Shown: positions 17,512-25,245 of the stretch, one piece after another
How positions within the stretch are numbered: position 1 is the first letter of the stretch
Layout: every line of letters starts with the position of its first letter
Assembly: GCA_963544575.1 (NCBI GenBank)
Contig: CAUUFZ010000001.1
Span: 124,001-188,000 of the forward strand
Length of the DNA: 64,000 nucleotides
Source: Nanosyncoccus sp963544575
GTDB lineage: Bacteria; Patescibacteriota; Saccharimonadia; Saccharimonadales; Saccharimonadaceae
Direction: 5' to 3'
The notes under the pieces: generated by a model
Databases searched by the model: none
Seen by the model: the letters and a program-made list of their open reading frames with translations, nothing else
Told to the model about the DNA's origin: nothing
Program-made: the position numbers and the translations under genes

Positions 17512-18542
17512 TGACAGAAGCAGCCCCAATTTTTTCAATTATTATTCCCGCATATAATGTAAGCGAAACAATTTGTCGGGCTGTTTCTTCTGTGACCGAT
17601 CAAAATTTTCAGAGTTATGAACTGATTATTGTTGATGATGGATCTACTGATGACACTTTAAAAATTTGTCAAAAAATAGCTTTAGAAAATCCTAAAATTA
17701 AAATCTTTTCAAAACCAAATGGTGGCGTATCGAGCGCCAGAAATTATGGGCTTGACCATGCGGTTGGCAAGTACGTGATGTTTATTGATGCTGATGACAC
17801 TATGTGCCCAGATTCTATTGACGCTATCTATAAAATTATAAAAAAGACAAATAATCCAGATCTAATTTTATGCGATGTTAAAACGAACTATTTAAAGTCT
17901 GAAAATGACACTCAATTGAAAATAGAGAATTATCAGCAGCCATTTTCTACGAAATTTTCTGCTCTTTTGTTCTCTGAAAAATATGCATCTAAAAAATACA
18001 AAATCAACTACCGCTTTATGCGGATGCCAGTATCAAAAGCCTATCGTAGAGAAATTATAGTGAATAATAATATTTGTTTTGATGAAAAAATCTATCGTTT
18101 TGAGGATGGATTCTTTAATTTGGCGGTTTTATTAAGTGTTAAGAATCTTGTTAGGACAAATTTAGTTACCTACGACTATATTAAGACCAATTCTGGCTCT
18201 GGTAAGCCAAGAGAAAACATTATAAATGAAGATGCGTATAAAATTAAGACTATAGATGATTTTCTATCTAAGCAAAACATCTCAGAATTAAATTATCTAA
18301 AAAATTTTTACTATCTTGAATTACTCTGCGAGCATGTTATTGATTTAATTCGTCTACAAAAAACTTCATCAGAAATAAGACATAATCTCAAACAAGGTAA
18401 TTTTCAAATTAATATTCCACTATTCGATTTACGTTACGCTAAGTTTAACAAGGTATTAACCTATGTTTTATATAAATTACATTGCTATGGATTATTGATC
18501 GTTATGTTTAGATTACGTCTAATGGTGAAAGGAGGATTATGA
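17511..18542 (+). CDS. GT2-family glycosyltransferase
   Basis: Inverting GT-A glycosyltransferase of the polysaccharide type. The N-terminus carries the nucleotide-sugar fold: FSIIIPAYNVSETICRAV, IIVDDGSTDDTLKIC, PNGGVSSARNYGLDHAVGKY and the DxD-type FIDADDT. The C-terminal ~120 residues are helical and not conserved enough to give a substrate. It overlaps the preceding and following genes (1 nt and 4 nt), so the cluster is translationally coupled. Confidence 0.92.
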   Translation: MTEAAPIFSIIIPAYNVSETICRAVSSVTDQNFQSYELIIVDDGSTDDTLKICQKIALENPKIKIFSKPNGGVSSARNYGLDHAVGKYVMFIDADDTMCPDSIDAIYKIIKKTNNPDLILCDVKTNYLKSENDTQLKIENYQQPFSTKFSALLFSEKYASKKYKINYRFMRMPVSKAYRREIIVNNNICFDEKIYRFEDGFFNLAVLLSVKNLVRTNLVTYDYIKTNSGSGKPRENIINEDAYKIKTIDDFLSKQNISELNYLKNFYYLELLCEHVIDLIRLQKTSSEIRHNLKQGNFQINIPLFDLRYAKFNKVLTYVLYKLHCYGLLIVMFRLRLMVKGGL

Positions 18543-19657
18543 TTATATATTTTCTCACCTTTATAATAGCTTTTGGTTTTGCGTTTTTTGCCGAAAAATA
18601 CTACAAAAAATTACCTAAATATGTCTATGCACTTTTGATTTTTTTGGCCATTTTAATCCCGTCAGTATTAGCTGGATTAAGGGAATATGGTGTCGGTACT
18701 GATACCAAAGGCTACATTACGTACGTGTTTGAAAAGATGCAGAAAATTTCTACTATCGATCAGTTTTTTGACTATGTAAAAACTGCTGATACGGAATTTT
18801 TGTATGTATTATTTAATTTTATAATTTCACGTTTCTTTAAAGATATTAATGTGATGTACTTCTTTATGCATCTCCTCTTACTTGCGATTACGTATTTTGG
18901 TTTTGCTAAGCTTTTTAAAGAAGACAGAAAATATATAGCATTTTTCTATCTTATCTATTTAATTCTTTACTATAATCGCTCACTTAATCTTTATCGTCAA
19001 TCAGTCGCAATTAGTATTGGTTTGTTCTCATATTTTTATATTATGAAACGAAAATTGATTATGTTCATAGTGACGATTTTGCTTGGTATGGGATTTCATA
19101 AAACAATGTTATTGATGACCCCACTTTACTTTGTTTACCCATCCTTTACTAGTCTGAAAAATATTTCACATATTAAGTTTTTCGTAATCTTTCTCACTAT
19201 TTTTGGGTTATCATTTGTCTCATACCCGATTATTAACGCCCTAATCGTCAATGGTATTATCGACAATAAATATGATGCATATATTAATCAGTTCGTAGCT
19301 AATCTTTCCTATTTTGATTTTATTATAAAAGTCTTGGCAATTTTAATTCCGGTGATTTTATACAAAAAGAAGGTTATGTCAGATTCGACGCTGGTATTTT
19401 ATATGCGCACCTATTGTTTGTCTCTAACGATTTTGGGAATGGCTTTTGTCTTCGGTAACATGCAACGCATTTCTTATTATTATGCATTTGCTATATTATT
19501 ATTCTACAAAAGTTTACTCATGAAAATCGACAAAGATAAACGGTTGATGTTGTTCGTATTAATTATAGCGTGTCTCTTATATTCCTGGCTGACAAATGGC
19601 TTAATGGGCTGGAATGAAACTGTACCATATCGTTCAATTTTGGGAGTTAGTTTCTGA
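18539..19657 (+). CDS. EpsG/Wzy-like polysaccharide polymerase (multi-pass membrane protein)
   Basis: About ten hydrophobic segments over 372 aa. The loop after the second segment reads LREYGVGTDTKGYITYV, close to the R-x-GTD-x-x-Y segment of EpsG family proteins, which polymerise or assemble exopolysaccharide repeat units. GMGFHKTMLLM fits the conserved His-containing helix of that family. Its ATG overlaps the preceding stop (ATGA) and is preceded by AAAGGAGG. No other enzyme of the cluster could serve as polymerase, which supports the role. Confidence 0.8.
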   Translation: MIIYFLTFIIAFGFAFFAEKYYKKLPKYVYALLIFLAILIPSVLAGLREYGVGTDTKGYITYVFEKMQKISTIDQFFDYVKTADTEFLYVLFNFIISRFFKDINVMYFFMHLLLLAITYFGFAKLFKEDRKYIAFFYLIYLILYYNRSLNLYRQSVAISIGLFSYFYIMKRKLIMFIVTILLGMGFHKTMLLMTPLYFVYPSFTSLKNISHIKFFVIFLTIFGLSFVSYPIINALIVNGIIDNKYDAYINQFVANLSYFDFIIKVLAILIPVILYKKKVMSDSTLVFYMRTYCLSLTILGMAFVFGNMQRISYYYAFAILLFYKSLLMKIDKDKRLMLFVLIIACLLYSWLTNGLMGWNETVPYRSILGVSF

Positions 19658-20721
19658 TGAAAAATAATCCAATAGTTGTACGCGCATACATTAATAATAA
19701 TTTGGGCGACGATTTGTTTTTGTATATTTTATCAATGCGCTACCCCAATCAAAAGTTCATTGCTTTTTCTCGCACTAGGAGTAATTTAAAACTGCCAAAC
19801 TTACGTATAATTTATATTCCACGTTTACTTAATAAGATAATTAAAATTATTACATTAAATAAAATTGATTTAGCATACCCCAAATTAAATCAGTACCAGA
19901 CTGAGGTTTTGATCGGGGGTTCGATGTTTATTGAAGGCAAAAGTAGTGAAAATTATTTGAATATTAATAAAAAGAATTATTATTTAGGCTGTAATTTTGG
20001 CCCCTATCAGACGAAAGCGTATCTAAAAAAATATCACGAGATCTTCTCTAAAGTTAATGACATTTGTTTTAGGGACAAATATTCCTATGAACTTTTCCGC
20101 GATTTGTCCAATGTGCGAATTGCTCCTGACATTGTATTTTCATTGCCTGAGATAGGAGATGCACCATCATCTAATATTGAGCAGAAACCATATGTAATTA
20201 TTTCTGTCATGGATTTTGCTCGAAACGGTCTGGAGAAAAAAGAAGATGATTACCTGAAATTTATTCATCAAGTAATTAAAAAATTTATTAATCAAAAATA
20301 TCAAGTTAAATTAATTTCATTCTGTAAAGAAGATGGTGACGAATTGGGTATTAAAAAAGTTTTGAATCTTAACTTTACGGATGATGAAAAAAAGCAGATA
20401 TATAAATGCTATTATCGCGGTAATCTTTTTGAAGTTCTCCAGTTATTTAAAAATGCTAGTGCGGTAGTTGGCAGTCGCTTTCATGCTACGGTACTAGGTT
20501 TACAGTTTGGTATCCCGACTCTTCCTATAATTTATAGTCAAAAAACTAAAAACATGTTAACCTCAATTAATTTTAGTGGGAAAATTTTTGATTTTGAAAA
20601 AGAATATAATATCGATGACTTTATTAATGATGAATTTTATTCACAGTCAAAAATTGATCCTCAAATCCATCTTGATGCTGAGGGTCATTTTCTTGAACTT
20701 GATAAGGAAATTAAAAGATGA
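19657..20721 (+). CDS. Polysaccharide pyruvyl transferase family protein
   Basis: Probably transfers pyruvate ketals from phosphoenolpyruvate to sugars of the surface polymer (CsaB/WcaK/EpsO family). Family features are an N-terminal NNNLGDDLFLY, the middle CNFGPYQTKAY and FRDKYSYELF, and the C-terminal VVGSRFHATVLGLQFGIPTL. At 354 aa the length is normal. It overlaps its neighbours by 1 and 4 nt. Confidence 0.88.
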   Translation: MKNNPIVVRAYINNNLGDDLFLYILSMRYPNQKFIAFSRTRSNLKLPNLRIIYIPRLLNKIIKIITLNKIDLAYPKLNQYQTEVLIGGSMFIEGKSSENYLNINKKNYYLGCNFGPYQTKAYLKKYHEIFSKVNDICFRDKYSYELFRDLSNVRIAPDIVFSLPEIGDAPSSNIEQKPYVIISVMDFARNGLEKKEDDYLKFIHQVIKKFINQKYQVKLISFCKEDGDELGIKKVLNLNFTDDEKKQIYKCYYRGNLFEVLQLFKNASAVVGSRFHATVLGLQFGIPTLPIIYSQKTKNMLTSINFSGKIFDFEKEYNIDDFINDEFYSQSKIDPQIHLDAEGHFLELDKEIKR

Positions 20722-22127
20722 GTCGAAATAGGGAACTAATTAAAAATACCGTAATCATCGGCATTGGCCAATTTGCCACCAAGATTGTCACTTTTTTGTT
20801 GTTGCCACTATATACCGCTTTCTTGTCTAAGTCGGAATTTGGTATTCTCGATATTATTCAGACGGTAGTTTCTTTAGCAATTCCACTGTTATTTTTTCAA
20901 ATTGACCAAGCAGTATTTCGTTTTTTGATGGACTACCGAGATGGTGACAAACGTAGAGATAAGCGTACGCTTCTATCTACAATTCTTTATGGTTCATTTT
21001 ATTTGTCGCTTATTTACTCGATTATTTTCTTGTTAATATGTGTTATTTTTCGACAAGTCAACACGCTTAATATCTTAGCGTTTATTAATGTCTTAACTTC
21101 AACTTTTCTGGGCGTGTTGCTTCAAGTTGCGCGTGGATTTAGTGACAACAAATCATTTACTGTTGCAAGTTCTATTAATGGAATCTTAACTGCACTTTTT
21201 AGCGTAATATTTGTCGTGACTTATCGAATGGGGATTAACGGCGTATTGATCGGCATTATTCTCGCCAATATCGTAGCTGTGGTGTACCTCGTATTTTCTC
21301 AATCAATCACCTTATTTATGAGTCATAGTTCGGTGTCTAAAAGCAAATTAAAAGAATTACTTTCCTATTCTTTGCCGCTTATTCCAAATCAACTATCTTG
21401 GTGGGTAGTAAATTTATCTGATCGTTTTCTTATTACAACCATGCTTGGGTTATCGGAAAACGGTGTTTATGCTGCTGCTAATAAAATTAGTGCCATCATT
21501 TTATCATTTACCAATATTTTTAATCTTTCATGGTCGGAATCTGCGGTGATCCACCAAAGTGATGATGATAGCCATGAATTCTATTCAAAAACTTTCAATA
21601 CCGCTATCATGGTCTTTAGTCTGATTTGTTCGGTAGTGATTGTCGGAACTGGGTGCTTCTTTAAAATGTTAATTGTGCGAGACGAATATGCCTCTAGTTT
21701 TTATCAGATTCCGATATTAGTTATTTCGGTCTTCTTTAACACAATTTCTGGATTATTAGGATCTATCTATGTTGCCAAAAAAGCTAGTAAAGAAATTGCG
21801 AAAACCTCAATTGTTTCAGCTATTGTGAATATTGTGGTAAATTTCCTACTAATTAAATATATCGGTCTATTTGCGGCCTCTATTTCCACCTTGGTGGCAT
21901 ATTTAACAATGACAATTTATCGATATATTAATGTACAAAAGTATGCTAAAATTCACGTACATTTTAAAAGTATTCTGTTAGCTTTTGTTTCATTTGGCGT
22001 CGTAAGTTTTGTTTATTATTTACGAATTTTCATTCTTAACTTCATTATGCTAACCATAATTTCTTTGTTTGTCTTATTCTTCGGATATAAAAAAATAATA
22101 AAAAAGAAAAGTCAAAACCTTGCATAA
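20718..22127 (+). CDS. Wzx-type polysaccharide flippase (MATE/MOP superfamily)
   Basis: About 12-14 transmembrane helices over 469 aa. The N-terminus (NTVIIGIGQFATKIVTFLLLPLYTAFLSKSE, shortened reading TAFLSKSEFGILDIIQ) is typical of polysaccharide biosynthesis flippases, which move lipid-linked repeat units outward. It is the last gene of the aspS-capsule run, overlaps the preceding gene by 4 nt and is followed at once by a terminator. Confidence 0.9.
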   Translation: MSRNRELIKNTVIIGIGQFATKIVTFLLLPLYTAFLSKSEFGILDIIQTVVSLAIPLLFFQIDQAVFRFLMDYRDGDKRRDKRTLLSTILYGSFYLSLIYSIIFLLICVIFRQVNTLNILAFINVLTSTFLGVLLQVARGFSDNKSFTVASSINGILTALFSVIFVVTYRMGINGVLIGIILANIVAVVYLVFSQSITLFMSHSSVSKSKLKELLSYSLPLIPNQLSWWVVNLSDRFLITTMLGLSENGVYAAANKISAIILSFTNIFNLSWSESAVIHQSDDDSHEFYSKTFNTAIMVFSLICSVVIVGTGCFFKMLIVRDEYASSFYQIPILVISVFFNTISGLLGSIYVAKKASKEIAKTSIVSAIVNIVVNFLLIKYIGLFAASISTLVAYLTMTIYRYINVQKYAKIHVHFKSILLAFVSFGVVSFVYYLRIFILNFIMLTIISLFVLFFGYKKIIKKKSQNLA

Positions 22128-22156
22128 AAAATCCGGCATCAAGGCCGGATTTTTTC
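22128..22156. terminator. Intrinsic terminator closing the capsule run
   Basis: Stem AAATCCGG/CCGGATTT with flanking A- and T-tracts, usable by both the flippase gene (+) and uppP (-). Confidence 0.85.
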
Positions 22157-22172
22157 TAGGCGGATGGAAATT

Positions 22173-22982
22173 TTAAAAAAGCATTAAGCTTGCAAAAATT
22201 CCCACAGCTAAAATTACTCGATAAATACCAAAACTTGGAATGGATTTTTCTTTCTTGAAGTACTTCATTACGATTTGTAGTGCAATTAAACCAGAAATAA
22301 AAGCTACTAAGTTTGAAAGTAAAAGCATGCCTAAATTACTGGTAATATAAGCTCTTGATGAACTCGAAAGTAACGACTTGCCACAGACGGCAATCATAAT
22401 TGGCAGACTTGCTAAGAAAGAGTATTTAGCTGCCGACTTCGAATCGAGACCCATTACGCGACCAGTAATAATCGTTGATCCAGAGCGGGAAACCCCAGGA
22501 ATCAAGGCAAAAGTTTGCACTAAGCCAATCGCCAAAGCGCGGCCTGGAGTTAAATCATTTTCATCTTTTAGTTTCGATAAATATGGTAATTTATTCACGA
22601 AAATCATGATTAGCCCGACAAATCCCATCGCGAAGCCAATCGTAGCGAGGCTCGAGAAAAACGGTAGTTTCTCAATCACTTTCGAAAGCACTAAGCCGAT
22701 AATGCCAGCTGGGATTGAGGTAATCAAGATATTGAGTGCTAGCTTATAATCTTTCTTCACAAACACGCGTTGTAAAATTTCCCAAATCGTTTGACGGTAA
22801 TAGAAAAGCAACGCAAAAAGTGTGCCAAAATTAATTAATTCCAAAAAGAAATGAAAATCTTCCGCGCGTCCACCCGCACCCAAAATACGCTGCGTGATTT
22901 CGAGATGTCCAGAGGAGGACACTGGGATAAATTCAGTAATACCTTGTACAAGACCTAAGACGGTCGATTCTAAAATGTTCAT
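22173..22982 (-). CDS. uppP: Undecaprenyl-diphosphatase UppP/BacA
   Basis: Membrane enzyme that dephosphorylates undecaprenyl diphosphate outside the membrane, recycling the lipid carrier for peptidoglycan and capsule. Signature pieces: LVQGITEFIPVSSSGHLEI near the N-terminus and ALIPGVSRSGSTIITGRVMGLD in the middle, plus about eight hydrophobic segments. The start is placed at the ATG giving MNILESTVLG. A nine-codon longer frame is rejected because a good promoter (TTGTAA-N17-TATAAT) has its -10 ending only 6 nt before this ATG, so the mRNA should be leaderless. Confidence 0.94.
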   Translation of the reverse strand: MNILESTVLGLVQGITEFIPVSSSGHLEITQRILGAGGRAEDFHFFLELINFGTLFALLFYYRQTIWEILQRVFVKKDYKLALNILITSIPAGIIGLVLSKVIEKLPFFSSLATIGFAMGFVGLIMIFVNKLPYLSKLKDENDLTPGRALAIGLVQTFALIPGVSRSGSTIITGRVMGLDSKSAAKYSFLASLPIMIAVCGKSLLSSSSRAYITSNLGMLLLSNLVAFISGLIALQIVMKYFKKEKSIPSFGIYRVILAVGIFASLMLF

Positions 22983-22988
22983 ATTTTT

Positions 22989-23038
22989 ATTATAGACTCT
23001 GGCCCCCATCTTTACAATCTATGAAAATCATGTATAAT
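22989..23038. promoter_or_regulatory. Divergent, overlapping promoters of uppP and rpsT
   Basis: Minus strand: TTGTAA (23012-23017), 17 nt, TATAAT (22989-22994). Plus strand: TTTACA (23011-23016), 16 nt, TATAAT (23033-23038). The two -35 elements occupy the same bases, so the promoters should compete. Confidence 0.65.
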
Positions 23039-23086
23039 ATTTCACAAGTATATTAATCATTAAATCGTTTTAAACAGGAAACTATA

Positions 23087-23437
23087 ATGCCGATTATCAA
23101 ATCTGCAAAAAAGGCAGCTCGTCAAGCAGTCAAACGCACTGCAAAGAATCAACAGATTAAGAAGTTCATCAAGAACGCTCTTAAAGCTTTCAAAGCTAAC
23201 CCAACTGCTGAAAATCTTTCCAAGGCTCAATCTGAATATGACAAGGCTGCAAAGAAAGGCCTCATCAAGAAGAATACCGCTTCTCGTCGCAAGGCTAGCT
23301 TGGTGAAAATCGCTAAGGCTTCTAATGGTGCCAAGGTAGAAACCACCGCTAAAAAAGCTACCGCCAAGAAGGCTACTGCAAAAAAGACTGTCGCTAAAAA
23401 GACTACCGCTAAGAAGACCACCAAAAAGGCTGCTTAG
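23087..23437 (+). CDS. rpsT: 30S ribosomal protein S20 (bS20) with histone-like tail
   Basis: Primary 16S-binding protein of the small subunit. The first ~85 residues match bS20 (MPIIKSAKKAARQAVKRT, KKGLIKKNTASRRKASL). The last ~30 residues are an Ala/Lys/Thr repeat (KKATAKKATAKKTVAKK) like histone H1 tails, giving 116 aa instead of the usual ~87. The leader is ~40 nt with AGGAAACTATA before the ATG, and a terminator follows. Confidence 0.95.
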   Translation: MPIIKSAKKAARQAVKRTAKNQQIKKFIKNALKAFKANPTAENLSKAQSEYDKAAKKGLIKKNTASRRKASLVKIAKASNGAKVETTAKKATAKKATAKKTVAKKTTAKKTTKKAA

Positions 23438-23438
23438 T

Positions 23439-23467
23439 AAAAAGACCTCTCCGGAGGTCTTTTTTTG
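23439..23467 (+). terminator. Intrinsic terminator of rpsT
   Basis: Stem AAAGACCTC/GAGGTCTTT, loop TCCG, T-run. Confidence 0.9.
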
Positions 23468-23487
23468 ATTTAGATTTTTATTCTAGG

Positions 23488-23600
23488 ATTCAGTGAAATC
23501 CTTAGAAACTTTCAGTAGGAAATTTAGAATTCAGCAAAATCCTTAGAAACTTTCAGCAGGAAATTTAGAATTCAGTAGAGCCTTTAGAGATCCTCAGTAA
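23488..23600. repeat. 41-bp tandem repeat at the 3' end of the holA-like gene
   Basis: Two full copies (23488-23528 and 23529-23569) starting ATTCAGTGAAATCCTTAG and ATTCAGCAAAATCCTTAG, then a diverged third copy from 23570. The third copy is the coding end of the minus-strand holA-like gene, so its last codons and stop have been copied into its 3' flank. Confidence 0.85.
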
Positions 23601-24206
23601 AAACCCTTCGAGCAGTGTCCAGGGCTCTTTACTAAAATCCGTCGACTTCACCAAGACATCAATCTTCGCTAATTCCTTCAGAATCGCCCGGGCTTTTTTG
23701 GGATTTTGCTCTAGTAAGTCACAGGCCTTCTTCGTCCATGCCCCAATCGTGGCATATGGATCATTATCCGCCTCGATTGCTTGCAGATTTTTTACCGCGC
23801 GTCTGCCATCCGTCATCGCTAAATCAAAAATTCGAAACACTGCATTGCGATCCACTACCTGCTCGGCAGCGGCAAAAGTTTCAAACCGAATCTCTTTATT
23901 GGTTTTCGCGAGCTTCATTAATTCTTTATAAACTGCCCCACGCTTATCTAATTTGGTTTCAAGCAATACAATTTTATGTGGTGTATCAATCAAGCTCGGC
24001 AGTTTCTCCACCAAATCTTTTTTCAAAAATAAATCCTTAATCAAGATCCGACGTTCTGCTTCAAAAAATGTCACACCCAGAAAAATCGATTCTAATTCGG
24101 CTCGGTCAATATTATCCGCATCGATAATTTCGATTTTTTCACCCAAAATCATCCGAGCTTTTTGTTCGGCTTTTTTGCGATCTTCGCCGTCGAAAATATA
24201 AATCAT
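23565..24206 (-). CDS. holA: Probable DNA polymerase III delta subunit (short form)
   Basis: Likely the clamp-loader delta subunit that opens the beta clamp. The N-terminal IYIFDGEDRKKAEQKAR and the helical C-terminal half (RRAVKNLQAIEADNDPYATIG, KKARAILKELAKIDVLVKS, shown in pieces) resemble HolA, but 213 aa is well short of the usual ~330, so some domain II or III material is missing. It starts 7 nt after mutM on the same strand with AGGACCTAA upstream. Other clamp-loader-like helical proteins remain possible. Confidence 0.6.
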   Translation of the reverse strand: MIYIFDGEDRKKAEQKARMILGEKIEIIDADNIDRAELESIFLGVTFFEAERRILIKDLFLKKDLVEKLPSLIDTPHKIVLLETKLDKRGAVYKELMKLAKTNKEIRFETFAAAEQVVDRNAVFRIFDLAMTDGRRAVKNLQAIEADNDPYATIGAWTKKACDLLEQNPKKARAILKELAKIDVLVKSTDFSKEPWTLLEGFLLRISKGSTEF

Positions 24207-24213
24207 TTAGGTC

Positions 24214-25167
24214 CTAAAATTTCTTTTGACAGTATGGACAAAGGTGTGTGCCACGCCCCGCCACCTTAATTTTAATAATTTCCGTACCACATCTTTCGCA
24301 TGGTTCACCCTCGCGACGAAAAACTTTGGCAAACTTGGTTAAATAATCACCCTTAGTGCCGTCCGCTTTCACGTAGGTTGCCATAGTGCTACCACCTGAA
24401 TCAATTGAATTTTGCATCACCGTGCGCGCACCAACCAAAAGTTCATGGATTTCTTCATCGGTCAAACTTTCCACGATACGTTCCGGATGAATTTTGGCAA
24501 AATAGAGTGATTCGTCGGCGTAGATATTCCCCAAACCACAGACCACTGTTTGGTCTAGAATCGTCGGCTTAATCAAAGCTTTTTTATGTCGCATCAAATT
24601 CTTTTTGAACTCTTCATCTGTCATATCCCACGGCTCTTTGGCGAGCTTCTTGATAAAAGGCTCATTTTCTACTTCACTAGTTTCTAGTACTTTACAAAAA
24701 CCAAATTTTCTCTGGTCATTAAAATAAAGGGTACCAATCTGCTCTAGTTCGCCGGCCGCAGTTTTATCGCAAATTTCAAACTCCACTCGTGTTTGTTTAT
24801 TCGGTAAACCGCCATAAAAACTTTCGCTCGGATGTCCCCCCGAAAAGCCATCCTTATCAAATAATTCTGTCTTAAAATCACCTTGTGAAATCATCTTCAC
24901 AAAATCTTTTCCAGATTCGGTCCCTAGATTTCGATAAATTAATTGTCCGGTCATTCTCAGATGCACCATCATTGAAACGCCATTTTCAAAATCAAAAATC
25001 AAGGCCTTGCCAAATCGGCGCATGCCGCTAATCTTTTGTCCTTCGATTAGTTCTTTTGGTCCGTAAAAGGAGGAGAGGGAACTAATTTTGACTTTTCCCA
25101 CAGATTTATGTTTAGTAAATTTCAAAACCCCCCTGAGGATTGTTTCAACTTCTGGTAACTCTGGCAT
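24214..25167 (-). CDS. mutM: Formamidopyrimidine-DNA glycosylase MutM/Fpg
   Basis: Bifunctional glycosylase/AP lyase removing 8-oxoguanine and ring-opened purines. The catalytic N-terminus MPELPEVETILRG is intact (Pro2, Glu3). The H2TH region VCGLGNIYADESLYFAKIHP (DNA binding) and the C-terminal zinc finger with CERCGTE and CPYCQKKF are present. An insert of ~30 residues around 90-120 makes it 317 aa. The promoter TTGCAA-N16-TATAAT ends 6 nt before the ATG, so the mRNA is predicted leaderless. holA follows 7 nt downstream in the same transcript. Confidence 0.96.
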   Translation of the reverse strand: MPELPEVETILRGVLKFTKHKSVGKVKISSLSSFYGPKELIEGQKISGMRRFGKALIFDFENGVSMMVHLRMTGQLIYRNLGTESGKDFVKMISQGDFKTELFDKDGFSGGHPSESFYGGLPNKQTRVEFEICDKTAAGELEQIGTLYFNDQRKFGFCKVLETSEVENEPFIKKLAKEPWDMTDEEFKKNLMRHKKALIKPTILDQTVVCGLGNIYADESLYFAKIHPERIVESLTDEEIHELLVGARTVMQNSIDSGGSTMATYVKADGTKGDYLTKFAKVFRREGEPCERCGTEIIKIKVAGRGTHLCPYCQKKF

Positions 25168-25173
25168 ATCTCT

Positions 25174-25201
25174 ATTATAACCGCGTTAGTTTTCCTTGCA
25201 A
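25174..25201 (-). promoter_or_regulatory. mutM-holA promoter (leaderless)
   Basis: Minus strand TTGCAA, 16 nt, TATAAT; the -10 ends 6 nt before the mutM ATG. Confidence 0.7.
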
Positions 25202-25245
25202 CCCCAAGATGATTATGGTATATTTTAAGAGGAAAAGAGTCAAAA

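Noticed and set aside
22983..23009. Upstream ATG for UppP (MGARVYNKN extension)
   Set aside because: It lies upstream of the predicted transcription start, between the -35 and -10 elements.
23488..23600. CRISPR-like array in the 41-bp repeats
   Set aside because: The repeats are directly adjacent without spacers, and the third copy is the coding end of a gene; no cas gene is in the window.
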